From NCBI RefSeq assembly GCF_014596975.1, contig NZ_JACVXD010000002.1, forward strand, positions 124,001 to 188,000: a DNA stretch of 64,000 nucleotides, written 5' to 3'. Under the pieces are notes generated by a model that saw only the letters and a program-made list of their open reading frames with translations, was not told the DNA's origin and did not search any database. Numbering within the stretch: the first letter of the stretch is position 1; every line of letters starts with the position of its first letter. This DNA comes from Aestuariibaculum marinum (lineage in GTDB: Bacteria; Bacteroidota; Bacteroidia; Flavobacteriales; Flavobacteriaceae). Below, piece after piece: positions 56,297 to 64,000 of this stretch. A program made the position numbers and the translations under genes.

Positions 56297-57409
56297 ATGA
56301 ATACTTCATTTCAAACCCTATTCGATACGTATAATTGGGATGATACTTTAGCCAGTATTAATGCTAAAACATCACAGGATGTTGAATTTGCACTGGCTAA
56401 AACCAAGCGTGATTTAGAAGATTTTAAAGCGCTTATTTCACCTGCCGCTAAACCGTATTTAGAGCAAATGGCGCAACAAAGCCGATTAATTACTAAAAAG
56501 CGTTTTGGAAATACCATTCAAATGTATGTGCCTATGTATTTATCTAACGAATGCCAAAACATTTGTACCTATTGTGGTTTTAGTATGACCAATAAAATTC
56601 CGCGTCGCACCTTAACCGATGCCGAAATTTTAAAGGAAGTCGCTTTCCTAAAAGAAAAAGGTTACGATCATATTTTACTAGTTACTGGTGAAGCCAATAA
56701 AACGGTTGGCGTGCCGTATATAAAACATGCGATGGAATTGATTAAAGATCAATTTTCGAATATTACTATTGAAGTTCAGCCATTACACCAAGATGAATAT
56801 GAAGAACTAATTCAAGCTAATTTATATGCCGTTTTAGTCTATCAGGAAACGTATCACAGAGCTGAATATAAAAAACATCACCCGAAAGGGAAAAAGTCAA
56901 ATTTCGACTTCCGACTAGAAACACCAGACCGCTTAGGTCGTGCCGGAATTCATAAAATTGGACTAGGCGCTTTGTTCGGATTGGAAGACTGGCGTGTCGA
57001 TAGTTTCTTTACCGCACTACATTTAAAGTACCTTCAAAAGACGTATTGGAAAACAAAATATTCAATTTCTTTTCCTAGATTAAGACCGCATAGCGGTGGC
57101 TTAGAACCCAAAGTAGAAATGACCGATCGCGACTTAGTACAAACCATTTGTGCCTTTAGATTGTTAGATGAAGATGTGGAATTATCGATGAGTACACGAG
57201 AAAGTGAAACCTTTAGAAATAACATTGTGCACCTTGGAGTAACTTCATTAAGTGCCGAATCGAAAACCAATCCGGGTGGTTATGTTGTAGAACCACAATC
57301 CTTAGAACAATTTGAAATTTCAGATGAACGCCCTACCGAAACTATTGCTAAAATGCTTCAGAACAATGGTTTGGAACCTGTTTGGAAAGACTGGGAAAAC
57401 AATTGGTAA
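56297..57409 (+). CDS. thiH: 2-iminoacetate synthase ThiH
   Basis: 370 residues. A radical SAM tyrosine lyase giving dehydroglycine for ThiG. The 4Fe-4S motif is SNECQNICTYCGFSM (CxxxCxxC, near residue 86), with VTGEANKTVGVPY and YQETYHRAEYKKHHPKG characteristic of ThiH. It uses tyrosine, so no ThiO is required. Last gene of the thi run; a thiF/moeB-like adenylyltransferase, which usually follows in Bacteroidetes, is absent here. Confidence 0.96.
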   Translation: MNTSFQTLFDTYNWDDTLASINAKTSQDVEFALAKTKRDLEDFKALISPAAKPYLEQMAQQSRLITKKRFGNTIQMYVPMYLSNECQNICTYCGFSMTNKIPRRTLTDAEILKEVAFLKEKGYDHILLVTGEANKTVGVPYIKHAMELIKDQFSNITIEVQPLHQDEYEELIQANLYAVLVYQETYHRAEYKKHHPKGKKSNFDFRLETPDRLGRAGIHKIGLGALFGLEDWRVDSFFTALHLKYLQKTYWKTKYSISFPRLRPHSGGLEPKVEMTDRDLVQTICAFRLLDEDVELSMSTRESETFRNNIVHLGVTSLSAESKTNPGGYVVEPQSLEQFEISDERPTETIAKMLQNNGLEPVWKDWENNW

Positions 57410-57503
57410 ATTATAGTATTTTAATCTCGATTATCGAGTAGAATTTTGACATTGCATAACATTTAAAGTACCTTTATACTTTTAAAATTTTCAACCTAAA
57501 AGC

Positions 57504-58157
57504 ATGCTAAATTCAATTAAAACAAAAACCTTTAAAACATTAATTCTTGCCCTTATTCTATCTTCAACTTCAGGTTTTGCACAAACCGAAAGTTTATGGG
57601 ATAAAGCAAGTGGTTGGGTTAAGGAATTAAACTTAAATGACGAATCGAAGGAAACCACAGTTACCTCTTTAATTACATCGCATTTAACGGCCGTTCGCAA
57701 CTGGCATAACAGTCATTCGTTTGAAGAAGTTCCAGCAGGAATAAACCCAAGGACCGGAGAAAAACTATCAGATTTAGACCGTTCTATTATTGCTGATTCA
57801 GCCATGCCAGATAATGTTCATACCGATTTAATGACAGGTTTAAATAATAATTTAACTGAAGATCAGGTAGAATTTATTCTAGATAAATATACCATTGGAA
57901 AAGTCGATTTCACTATGAAAGCCTATCGTGAAATCGTTCCTTATCTAAAGCCTTACGAAGAAGCTGAGCTCATTAAAAACCTAAAAGAAGCTCGCGAAAT
58001 GGCAATTGATTTTAAAAGTATGAAACAGATTTCAGCTATTTTCGAAATCTATAAGACTAAAAACGAACAGTTTTTAAACAATAATGGTCGTAACTGGCGA
58101 AAAATGTATAAAAACTATGTGGATAAAATGAAAGCCAAAAAAGAGAGTAATCAATAA
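57504..58157 (+). CDS. DUF3826-family secreted protein
   Basis: 217 residues with signal peptide (LILALILSSTSGFAQTES, cut after AQ). The remainder is helical (SLITSHLTAVRNWHNSHSFEEVP, YTIGKVDFTMKAYREIVPYLKPYEEAELIKNL, EIYKTKNEQFLNNNGRNWRKMY), matching the DUF3826 family of Bacteroidetes, which occurs mainly near polysaccharide utilisation genes. No PUL genes are adjacent. Function unknown. Confidence 0.75.
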   Translation: MLNSIKTKTFKTLILALILSSTSGFAQTESLWDKASGWVKELNLNDESKETTVTSLITSHLTAVRNWHNSHSFEEVPAGINPRTGEKLSDLDRSIIADSAMPDNVHTDLMTGLNNNLTEDQVEFILDKYTIGKVDFTMKAYREIVPYLKPYEEAELIKNLKEAREMAIDFKSMKQISAIFEIYKTKNEQFLNNNGRNWRKMYKNYVDKMKAKKESNQ

Positions 58158-58187
58158 TACAGAAAAACATAGAAATCAATTTACAAG

Positions 58188-58217
58188 AATCACTTATTTA
58201 TTAAGTGATTTTTTTAT
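58188..58217 (+). terminator. Terminator after the DUF3826 gene
   Basis: AATCACTTA (58188-58196) pairs with TAAGTGATT (58202-58210), loop TTTAT, then a T run. Confidence 0.88.
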
Positions 58218-58222
58218 TTCCG

Positions 58223-58230
58223 TACCTTTG
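58223..58230 (+). promoter_or_regulatory. Candidate -7 element for rnpA
   Basis: TACCTTTG is a full match to TAnnTTTG, 20 bases before rnpA and directly after the terminator of the previous gene. Confidence 0.45.
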
Positions 58231-58249
58231 AAAAATTAAATGACACATC

Positions 58250-58657
58250 TTGAAATTTACTTACAATAAAAACGAAAAACTAAAAAGTAAAAAACTGATT
58301 GATCAGCTCTTTAGCGAAGGCCAATCTGTTTCGGCTTACCCTTTACGTTTAGTGTATATGCCTACAGCTTTTAATGAAGATATTATTGCTAAAACAGGAG
58401 TTTCTGTAAGTAAACGTCAGTTTAAAACCGCCGTAGATCGTAACCGAATAAAACGTTTGTTAAGAGAAGCTTACCGCCTGAATAAGGGTGTATTTTTTAA
58501 CAACATTTCTACACAATATGCGTTTATGATTTTGTACATTGGCAAAGACAAACCTACTTTATCCCAAATTGAAAACAGAATGCAACACTTGTTTAAGAAG
58601 TTTTTAAACAAGGTTTCTGAAACTGAAAACAAGTCTCATGATGAAAAAAGTACTTAA
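58250..58657 (+). CDS. rnpA: Ribonuclease P protein component
   Basis: 135 residues from TTG 58250 (LKFTYNKNEKLKSKKLIDQLF; no in-frame ATG). Helps RNase P RNA remove tRNA 5' leaders. The RNR motif region is AVDRNRIKRLLREAYRL near residue 65-80, preceded by VSVSKRQFKTA; the KLKSKKLIDQLF start is typical for Bacteroidetes. rpmH is not adjacent. Its 3' end overlaps the S41 protease gene by about 17-20 bases. Confidence 0.95.
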   Translation: MKFTYNKNEKLKSKKLIDQLFSEGQSVSAYPLRLVYMPTAFNEDIIAKTGVSVSKRQFKTAVDRNRIKRLLREAYRLNKGVFFNNISTQYAFMILYIGKDKPTLSQIENRMQHLFKKFLNKVSETENKSHDEKST

Positions 58658-60275
58658 AAAACGCATTATTATTCCGATACTGGCTTGTGGTTTATTTTTT
58701 ACCACAACGGCCTTTCAAAATGATTTTTTTGAGATTGCAAAACAGCTGGAAATCTTTACCACCTTGTTTAAAGAACTCAACATGAATTATGTTGACGAAA
58801 CCAATCCAGGGGACTTAATGGATACAGCTATAAAAAGCATGTTAGCCGATTTAGACCCGTATACCAACTTCATGAACGAGCAAGATGTTGAAGCGGTCAG
58901 AATTAATAATACAGGCGATTACACGGGTATTGGAGCTAAAGTAAAAACCTTAAAAGATAAGTTAATTATTGTTGAACCCTACAAAGATTATCCAGCAGAT
59001 AAAGCGGGTTTAAAAGCGGGCGACGAAATTATAAAAGTAGGTAATAACCTTATTGAAGATTATAAAGAAGATACCGGAGAACTCTTAAGAGGTGTTACCG
59101 GAAGTTCTGTTGAAGTGACTTATAAACGCCAGGGAAAAACCAATACAGCCACTATAAACCGCGCCGAAGTAGAAATTAAAGCAGTCCCTTATTTTTCATT
59201 AATAAATGACAAGACAGGGTATATTGTTTTATCGCGTTTTAATAATAAAGCAGCAGCCGAAACAAATTATGCCTTACGTGATTTAAAAGCACAAGGCGCT
59301 CAAAAAATTATTCTAGATTTAAGAGGAAATCCTGGAGGACTGTTAAACGAAGCCATTAAAATTGTCAACCTGTTTGTACCTAAAGGGCAGTTGGTGGTTA
59401 CTACAAAATCGAAGGTTAAAAAGTATAATAAAACTTATTACACACAAGGCAATCCTATCGATACAGAAATTCCTTTAGTGGTTTTAATTGATGGTGGCAG
59501 TGCCTCGGCAAGTGAGATTGTTTCTGGATCTTTACAGGATTTAGATCGTGCGGTTATTGTTGGTTCCAGAAGTTTTGGAAAAGGACTGGTACAACGCCCT
59601 AAAGAGCTTATTTACGGGACTCAGGTTAAGATTACCATTTCAAGGTATTACACGCCTTCTGGTCGTTGCATTCAGGCCTTAGATTATTGGCACCGTAACG
59701 ACAAAGGCGAAGCTGTAAGAGTAAAACAGGAGAACTATAACGAATACAAAACTAAAAACGGTAGAAAAGTATTTGATGGCGGTGGCATTTTCCCAGATGC
59801 CAGTTTCGATGCTTCGAACAATTCTGCGATTACCAGCGCTATTGTAAACAACGATTTGGTGTTTGATTATGCAACAGACTACTACTACAATCATAAATTA
59901 GATAACGTCGATAATTTTAAATTAACAGATACCGATTTTAACGATTTTAAAAGCTATTTAAAGGCTAATAATTTCTCATTCGAAACCGAAACCGAAAAAG
60001 CTTTAAATAAAGCCTTCGAAACCGCTACAAAGGAAGAATTAAACGATAATATAGAAAAGGATTATAAAACCCTTCTAACGAATTTAAATAAGTCTAAAAC
60101 CAGTATTATCGACGCTAATAAAGATTATTTATTAGAGTTATTAACTGAAGAGATTGTTAAACGTTATGTATACCGTGAAGGCTTGTACGATTATTATAAA
60201 ACACACGATACGAAAATTAAGAAGGCGACCGAAATTCTTAGTAATCCTTCAACTTACAACGATTATTTACATTAG
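58641..60275 (+). CDS. S41-family C-terminal processing peptidase
   Basis: About 544 residues (ATGs at 58638 and 58641). A short hydrophobic N-terminal segment (IIIPILACGLFFTTTAF) acts as signal or anchor. A PDZ domain lies at about 85-165 (TGIGAKVKTLKDKLIIVEP, GLKAGDEIIKVGN), then the S41 catalytic core with IILDLRGNPGGLL, nucleophile in GGSASASEIVSGSLQD (about 293) and catalytic Lys in SRSFGKGLVQ (about 318). A periplasmic Tsp/CtpA-type protease cutting from C-termini. Overlaps rnpA. Confidence 0.94.
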   Translation: MKKVLKKRIIIPILACGLFFTTTAFQNDFFEIAKQLEIFTTLFKELNMNYVDETNPGDLMDTAIKSMLADLDPYTNFMNEQDVEAVRINNTGDYTGIGAKVKTLKDKLIIVEPYKDYPADKAGLKAGDEIIKVGNNLIEDYKEDTGELLRGVTGSSVEVTYKRQGKTNTATINRAEVEIKAVPYFSLINDKTGYIVLSRFNNKAAAETNYALRDLKAQGAQKIILDLRGNPGGLLNEAIKIVNLFVPKGQLVVTTKSKVKKYNKTYYTQGNPIDTEIPLVVLIDGGSASASEIVSGSLQDLDRAVIVGSRSFGKGLVQRPKELIYGTQVKITISRYYTPSGRCIQALDYWHRNDKGEAVRVKQENYNEYKTKNGRKVFDGGGIFPDASFDASNNSAITSAIVNNDLVFDYATDYYYNHKLDNVDNFKLTDTDFNDFKSYLKANNFSFETETEKALNKAFETATKEELNDNIEKDYKTLLTNLNKSKTSIIDANKDYLLELLTEEIVKRYVYREGLYDYYKTHDTKIKKATEILSNPSTYNDYLH

Positions 60276-60344
60276 TTCTTAGGGAATTTTAAAAAAAATT
60301 CATTTAAAATAGTATATTTATAATCCTGTCTTTTGCCGCAGATT

Positions 60345-61229
60345 ATGAATAAACTAGTAACCTTTATACTCATATTTTTAGGGAACCTTACCTATGCTCA
60401 AAATAATATTACTCACGAAGTTTATTTTGAAACAGATAAATATGAAGTGATTCCAACCGAAGAAAACAGGTTATTACTTTTCATTTCAGGGTTAGCAGAC
60501 ATCGATATTGAGTCTATTGCCATCTTTGGTTTTTGTGATGATGTCGGCGCCGATAGTTATAATTTAAAACTTTCAAAACAACGCGCTGAAGCGATTAAAG
60601 GTATTCTTTCTAATCATGAAATTAGTGAAAATGTCATCACAAATGTCGATGGAAAAGGTGAGGTTTTACTAAAAATTGTAAACGAAACCAACGTCGCAAA
60701 AATTAGAGGTCTCAACCGAAAAGTAGAAATTATAATCAATCCTAAACCACCTATTCTTCCAAAAAAAGAAGAGAAAAAAATTGAAGTTCCTGTTGAAGAA
60801 ACACCCTTAGAAACTGCCGAAATTTTAAAAGGAGAAGTAAAGGTTGGTGATAAAATTCGCTTTGAAAATATTCTATTTAAAACAGGGTATAGTGTGATTA
60901 ATCCTGACTCAAAAAAAATACTTAACGATATTGCGAATGTCTTGGTAGAACGTGAAGATATTTACTTTACTATTGAAGGTCATGTATGCTGTACACAGTT
61001 TAGCAGAGATGCCATAGATCGTAAAACGAAACAACGTAATTTATCTGTTGCCAGAGCCAAATACGTATATGATTATTTTGCAAAAAAAGGGGTGAGTAAA
61101 AAGCGTATGCGTTACTTAGGTATGCGTCGAAAATTTCCTTTAGGCGGCGACCCAAAATACGATCGTCGCGTAGAAATTGTCATTAATTATATTGATGACA
61201 GACCAAACAGACGAGAAGAAAGTAAATAA
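60345..61229 (+). CDS. OmpA-family protein with two OmpA domains
   Basis: 294 residues from ATG 60345 (MNKLVTFILIFLGNLTYAQ signal peptide). Two peptidoglycan-binding OmpA-like domains: the first about 25-135 (YFETDKYEVIPTEENRLL, FGFCDDVGADSYNLKLSKQRAEAI), the second about 165-290 (ENILFKTGYSVINPDSKKIL, FTIEGHVCC, SVARAKYVYDYFAKKGV, RRVEIVIN). They are joined by a Pro/Glu-Lys linker (PPILPKKEEKKIEVPVEE). There is no beta-barrel. The second carries an unusual CC pair near the peptidoglycan-binding loop. Confidence 0.9.
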   Translation: MNKLVTFILIFLGNLTYAQNNITHEVYFETDKYEVIPTEENRLLLFISGLADIDIESIAIFGFCDDVGADSYNLKLSKQRAEAIKGILSNHEISENVITNVDGKGEVLLKIVNETNVAKIRGLNRKVEIIINPKPPILPKKEEKKIEVPVEETPLETAEILKGEVKVGDKIRFENILFKTGYSVINPDSKKILNDIANVLVEREDIYFTIEGHVCCTQFSRDAIDRKTKQRNLSVARAKYVYDYFAKKGVSKKRMRYLGMRRKFPLGGDPKYDRRVEIVINYIDDRPNRREESK

Positions 61230-61253
61230 TATAATAAGTTAAAACTTCATAAA

Positions 61254-61469
61254 ATGAATACGTTTCTAACAGTATTAATAACCCTCTTAGCCTTTGTTTT
61301 AATCACTTTTTTATACTGGAAATTAACTAATGGTTATGTAAAAAAACTATACGGAAAACCACTTTGGAAACAATGGGGTTCTAAAATGTATTATTGGACT
61401 ACCGCTATAGCTGTGAGCACTGCTCTTACTGTACTGTTAATTTATGTTGTTAAAAACGTAAAATTTTAG
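61254..61469 (+). CDS. Small two-TM membrane protein
   Basis: 71 residues: TM1 TVLITLLAFVLITFLYWKL, a basic-aromatic loop (KKLYGKPLWKQWGSKMYYW), TM2 AIAVSTALTVLLIYVV and a short charged end. 24 bases after the OmpA gene in the same direction, so probably cotranscribed. No family recognised. Confidence 0.6.
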   Translation: MNTFLTVLITLLAFVLITFLYWKLTNGYVKKLYGKPLWKQWGSKMYYWTTAIAVSTALTVLLIYVVKNVKF

Positions 61470-61479
61470 AATAATCAAG

Positions 61480-61923
61480 TTACTCTTTTACCATAGCAAT
61501 ATGCGGAATATCATCTTCCAGATAGCTTTCTCCCACTTCTACAAAACCTAAATTTTTATAAAAATTCTTGAGATAAACTTGTGCTGAAAGTCGAATAGTA
61601 GTTTCATTAAAATGTGTTTTGATAGCTGAAATTGCCGCCTTCATAATATCGTATCCATACTTAAAATCACGTTCATTTAAATGTACAACTACACGCCCGA
61701 TACTCGAAAATTCAAAGTAATCTCCAGGCTTAAAAATACGTGAATAAGCTACTATTTTTCCATTTTTAAACCCTAAAATATGAAGTGCTTTTTGGTCCTT
61801 TCCATCCACATCCTGATACACACAATCCTGTTCAACCACAAAAACTTCCGAGCGTAATTGTAAAACATTGTATAACTCATCAACTGATAATTCATCAAAA
61901 GCTTTGACTTGTATTTGCAGCAT
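61480..61923 (-). CDS. ElaA-like GNAT acetyltransferase
   Basis: 147 residues with a GNAT fold. SVDELYNVLQLRSEVFVVEQDCVYQDVDGKD (in part: LQLRSEVFVVEQDCVYQD) is the ElaA signature near residue 25, IGRVVVHLNERDFKYGYDIM is the acetyl-CoA loop and YLKNFYKNLGFVEVGESY the C-terminal motif. Acceptor unknown. Converges with the two-TM gene. Confidence 0.9.
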   Translation of the reverse strand: MLQIQVKAFDELSVDELYNVLQLRSEVFVVEQDCVYQDVDGKDQKALHILGFKNGKIVAYSRIFKPGDYFEFSSIGRVVVHLNERDFKYGYDIMKAAISAIKTHFNETTIRLSAQVYLKNFYKNLGFVEVGESYLEDDIPHIAMVKE

Positions 61924-61976
61924 ATTTCAGATATTAATAATTAACCTCTACACTTATTAACAAGATACTAAATTTT

Positions 61977-62894
61977 TTAATCTTGCACAATAATATGCTT
62001 ATCATCTGATTTTCTGAATTCTGGTTGAATATTAACATGATTGATATGATACCTTATTAACACTAAATCTTCTATATTGTGCAAAACTTCATCGAACTGC
62101 GACAGGGTAATATCCTCTTGAAAATCGATGTGAGCCTCTAAATGAACTTCATCTTCGTTAAGCTGCCACACATGCACATGGTGTACATTCTTAATAGCAT
62201 CGAATGCAGAAATCTCATTTACAATTTTTTGAATAGGCACATGATCTGGTGTAAAGAGCATCAACACTTTAGTAGACGATTTTAATAAATCGTACCCCAT
62301 ATAAATCAAATAAATAGCAATCGCTAATGTTAAAGCACTATCTACCCAGAAAATCTGGTAATACTTCATTAACAAGCCACCAATAAGCACCGCAACACTT
62401 GCTAACATGTCTGTTAATAAGTGTAAATAAGCACTACGCATATTCATGTTAGATTCACTATCTTTTTTTAATAGTAACACACTGGCACCGTTAGCGATAA
62501 TAGCAATTAACGATAACCAAATTACCAGTCCGGTTTTGATTTCTTCAGGGTGTTGAAAACGTTTAATAGCTTCAATAATTAAAAGAATAGCAACAATTAT
62601 TAAAGTAGAAGCATTTATAAAAGCAGCAAGAATTTCAGCCCGTTTATATCCGAAGGTTCTGTCAATAGAAGCTTGCTTTTTGGAAAGTTTATTAGCAACG
62701 TAACTAACTATTAATGAAAGAACATCACTAAAATTATGAAGTGCATCACTAAGTAATGCTAAACTACCAGACACTAAACCACCAATAATTTGAGAGGCCG
62801 TAATAACAATATTTAATACTATAGATATTAAAAGATTACGGCCCTTTAAATCGTTGTGCGCATGCGCGTGGTTATGCGAGTGCTCGTGTGACAT
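61977..62894 (-). CDS. Cation diffusion facilitator (CzcD-like)
   Basis: 305 residues with a His-rich N-terminus (MSHEHSHNHAHAHNDLKG), 6 TM segments and the two metal-site HxxxD motifs: SDALHNFSDVLSLIV (TM2) and LHLLTDMLASVAVLIGG (TM5). A ferredoxin-like C-terminal domain follows (VHHVHVWQLNEDEVHLEAHID). Exports Zn2+ or similar ions in exchange for protons. Its ATG abuts the rpiB stop with no gap. Confidence 0.93.
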   Translation of the reverse strand: MSHEHSHNHAHAHNDLKGRNLLISIVLNIVITASQIIGGLVSGSLALLSDALHNFSDVLSLIVSYVANKLSKKQASIDRTFGYKRAEILAAFINASTLIIVAILLIIEAIKRFQHPEEIKTGLVIWLSLIAIIANGASVLLLKKDSESNMNMRSAYLHLLTDMLASVAVLIGGLLMKYYQIFWVDSALTLAIAIYLIYMGYDLLKSSTKVLMLFTPDHVPIQKIVNEISAFDAIKNVHHVHVWQLNEDEVHLEAHIDFQEDITLSQFDEVLHNIEDLVLIRYHINHVNIQPEFRKSDDKHIIVQD

Positions 62895-63329
62895 TTAACA
62901 AGATACAGGAATTTTATCTATGCGAGTCTGGTGTCTGCCACCTTCAAATTCTGTACTTAAAAAAACATCGACCATTTCAACAGCTTGCTGAATCGCTGTA
63001 AATCTGGCTGGTATACATAATATGTTGGCATTATTATGACTACGAATTAAATGTACAATCTCTTTATTCCAACATAAACCGGCACGTATTTTTTGGTGTT
63101 TATTAGCAGTCATAGCCACACCATTAGCACTACCACAGATTAAGATTCCAAAATCGGCATCTTTATTTTCAACATCGGTAGCTACCGGGTGAACAAAATC
63201 GGCGTAATCTACACTATCATTACTATCTGTACCATAGTTTTTTATAGTATAGCCTTTTGATTCTAAATGCTTTACGATAGCGAATTTATAATCAGTTCCA
63301 GCGTGATCGTTTCCTATAGAAATATTCAT
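62895..63329 (-). CDS. rpiB: Ribose-5-phosphate isomerase B
   Basis: 144 residues. Interconverts ribose-5-P and ribulose-5-P. MNISIGNDHAGTDYKFAIVKHL is the RpiB start; the catalytic Cys/base site is GILICGSANGVAMTANKH near residue 66 and LIRSHNNANILCIPARF carries the phosphate-binding residues. Normal length. First gene of the minus-strand rpiB-CDF pair. Upstream of it lies a long gene-free stretch. Confidence 0.94.
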   Translation of the reverse strand: MNISIGNDHAGTDYKFAIVKHLESKGYTIKNYGTDSNDSVDYADFVHPVATDVENKDADFGILICGSANGVAMTANKHQKIRAGLCWNKEIVHLIRSHNNANILCIPARFTAIQQAVEMVDVFLSTEFEGGRHQTRIDKIPVSC

Positions 63330-64000
63330 TGTTTATGTATTAAAGTAAAATATACTGCAAAAGTACTAACTAAAAATGACTTACAAGAGTTGTCGATTAG
63401 TATATTAACAACTTGTTAATAGGTGTTAATACTAACTCAAAAAAAAATCATTGTTCTTTCAATTTTTTTTCCAAACAAAAACAGCAAGCACATCTCCAAA
63501 AAATAACTCTACTTTTTTTAGCAAAATTATTAGACACAAAAATAACGGATATAAACAGAGATATTAAAATTAAATATCAAAAAATAGCTGTTAGTATTGG
63601 TTATCAACAGCTGTTAATAGACCTATAAAATCAATTAAATATTAAGCATTTACAATGTTTATATCTGTTAACAACCATCTAATAGCTTGTAAAGAACGAA
63701 TATTCCTAATCATCTCTAAAAAAGTTATTCCAGATATTAACAGACTATAATAACAAGTATTTTTTTTTTAATTTTTAAAAGAAGATAAATGATAATTATA
63801 TCTATTGTGAATAACTCTGTTTTTCATTTCTTGCTTTAATTTTTGATTTGATGGTTATGGCGTATTCATAATTTCAAAGAACCTAAGTTTAAAGTTCGGT
63901 TTTTAAAAAGGCTTTTGATATTTTAGTTATTAGAAGTTTTCATTTGGTTTAAACAGGTTCTTTTTGATAATTAACATTCTCTAAACCTTGTTTCAATTTT
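63330..64000. other. Gene-free AT-rich stretch with DnaA-box-like nonamers
   Basis: 670 bases with no credible ORF. It contains a near-palindrome ATTAACAAcTTGTTAAT (63404-63420) and nonamers TTGTTAATA (63413), GTGTTAATA (63423), CTGTTAGTA (63588), TTATCAACA (63601), CTGTTAATA (63611), CTGTTAACA (63665), TATTAACAG (63735) and TGTGAATAA (63806; the complement TTATTCACA fits the E. coli consensus). A long T tract lies near 63764. It could be a replication origin, a regulatory leader or just AT-rich spacer. Confidence 0.35.

Noticed and set aside
63413..63628. 71-codon ORF in the final gap
   Set aside because: Composition is plain AT-rich spacer, no start context or conserved pattern; overlaps the repeated nonamers.

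Overview
The window is chromosomal DNA from a low-GC Gram-negative member of the Bacteroidetes, almost certainly family Flavobacteriaceae. The evidence is the AT-rich coding style, TAnnTTTG-type -7 promoter elements in place of sigma70 boxes, few clear Shine-Dalgarno sites, a zinc-ligand-poor ribosomal protein L32, a Bacteroidetes-type glgA-glgC-glgB cluster followed by a family 31 glucosidase, a PID-CTERM-like small protein, and many secreted or lipoprotein peptidases. Genus and species cannot be fixed by eye.

Layout. 1-4.5 kb: rsmI (cut by the edge), a conserved hypothetical, tdk, alr, mscL and asd. 4.6-12.6 kb: a short MutS-family ATPase, an M28 peptidase, a prolyl oligopeptidase, an orphan ABC ATPase, a GreA/GreB-like protein, mtgA and an FAD oxidoreductase. 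12.8-18.5 kb: the fatty-acid/ribosome block read on the minus strand (pdxA, DUF177, rpmF, fabH, accB, accC) with riboflavin synthase divergent. 18.8-25.1 kb: a 6.2 kb segment bounded by two copies of a tRNA 3' end plus its downstream sequence. It carries a LytTR regulator, a secreted esterase-TPR protein, a hybrid histidine kinase with a periplasmic TPR sensor, a single-domain receiver and an Hpt protein. It has no integrase and looks like a decayed or non-autonomous island. 25.1-33.4 kb: methylmalonyl-CoA epimerase, rbfA with a Lol-type permease, an EEP-family lipoprotein, dusB, two tandem Roadblock-like proteins, a 43-codon ORF and a large TonB-plug/macroglobulin-like protein.

33.6-42.7 kb: lepA and the glycogen cluster (synthase, ADP-glucose pyrophosphorylase, branching enzyme, GH31 glucosidase). 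42.8-46.5 kb: two divergent cation:proton antiporters; the second is broken by a frameshift at the junction with its TrkA-N domain. 46.6-51.1 kb: an MBL-fold hydrolase, an S8 protease lipoprotein and an M1 aminopeptidase lipoprotein. 51.2-57.4 kb: a TPP riboswitch controlling thiS-thiC-tenI-like-thiD-thiE-thiG-thiH, with no thiF here. 57.5-63.3 kb: a DUF3826 protein, rnpA overlapping an S41 protease, a double-OmpA protein, a small two-TM protein, a GNAT enzyme, a cation diffusion facilitator and rpiB. The last 670 bases have no gene; they are AT-rich and hold repeated TGTTAATA/TTATCAACA-like nonamers that could be DnaA boxes.

The most unusual region is the tRNA-bounded phosphorelay segment at 18.8-25.0 kb. 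Its parts (periplasmic TPR sensor kinase with receiver, free receiver, free Hpt, divergent LytTR output, secreted esterase) make a self-contained signalling module. The rest is mostly vertically inherited core genome with several points of decay or regulation worth checking.
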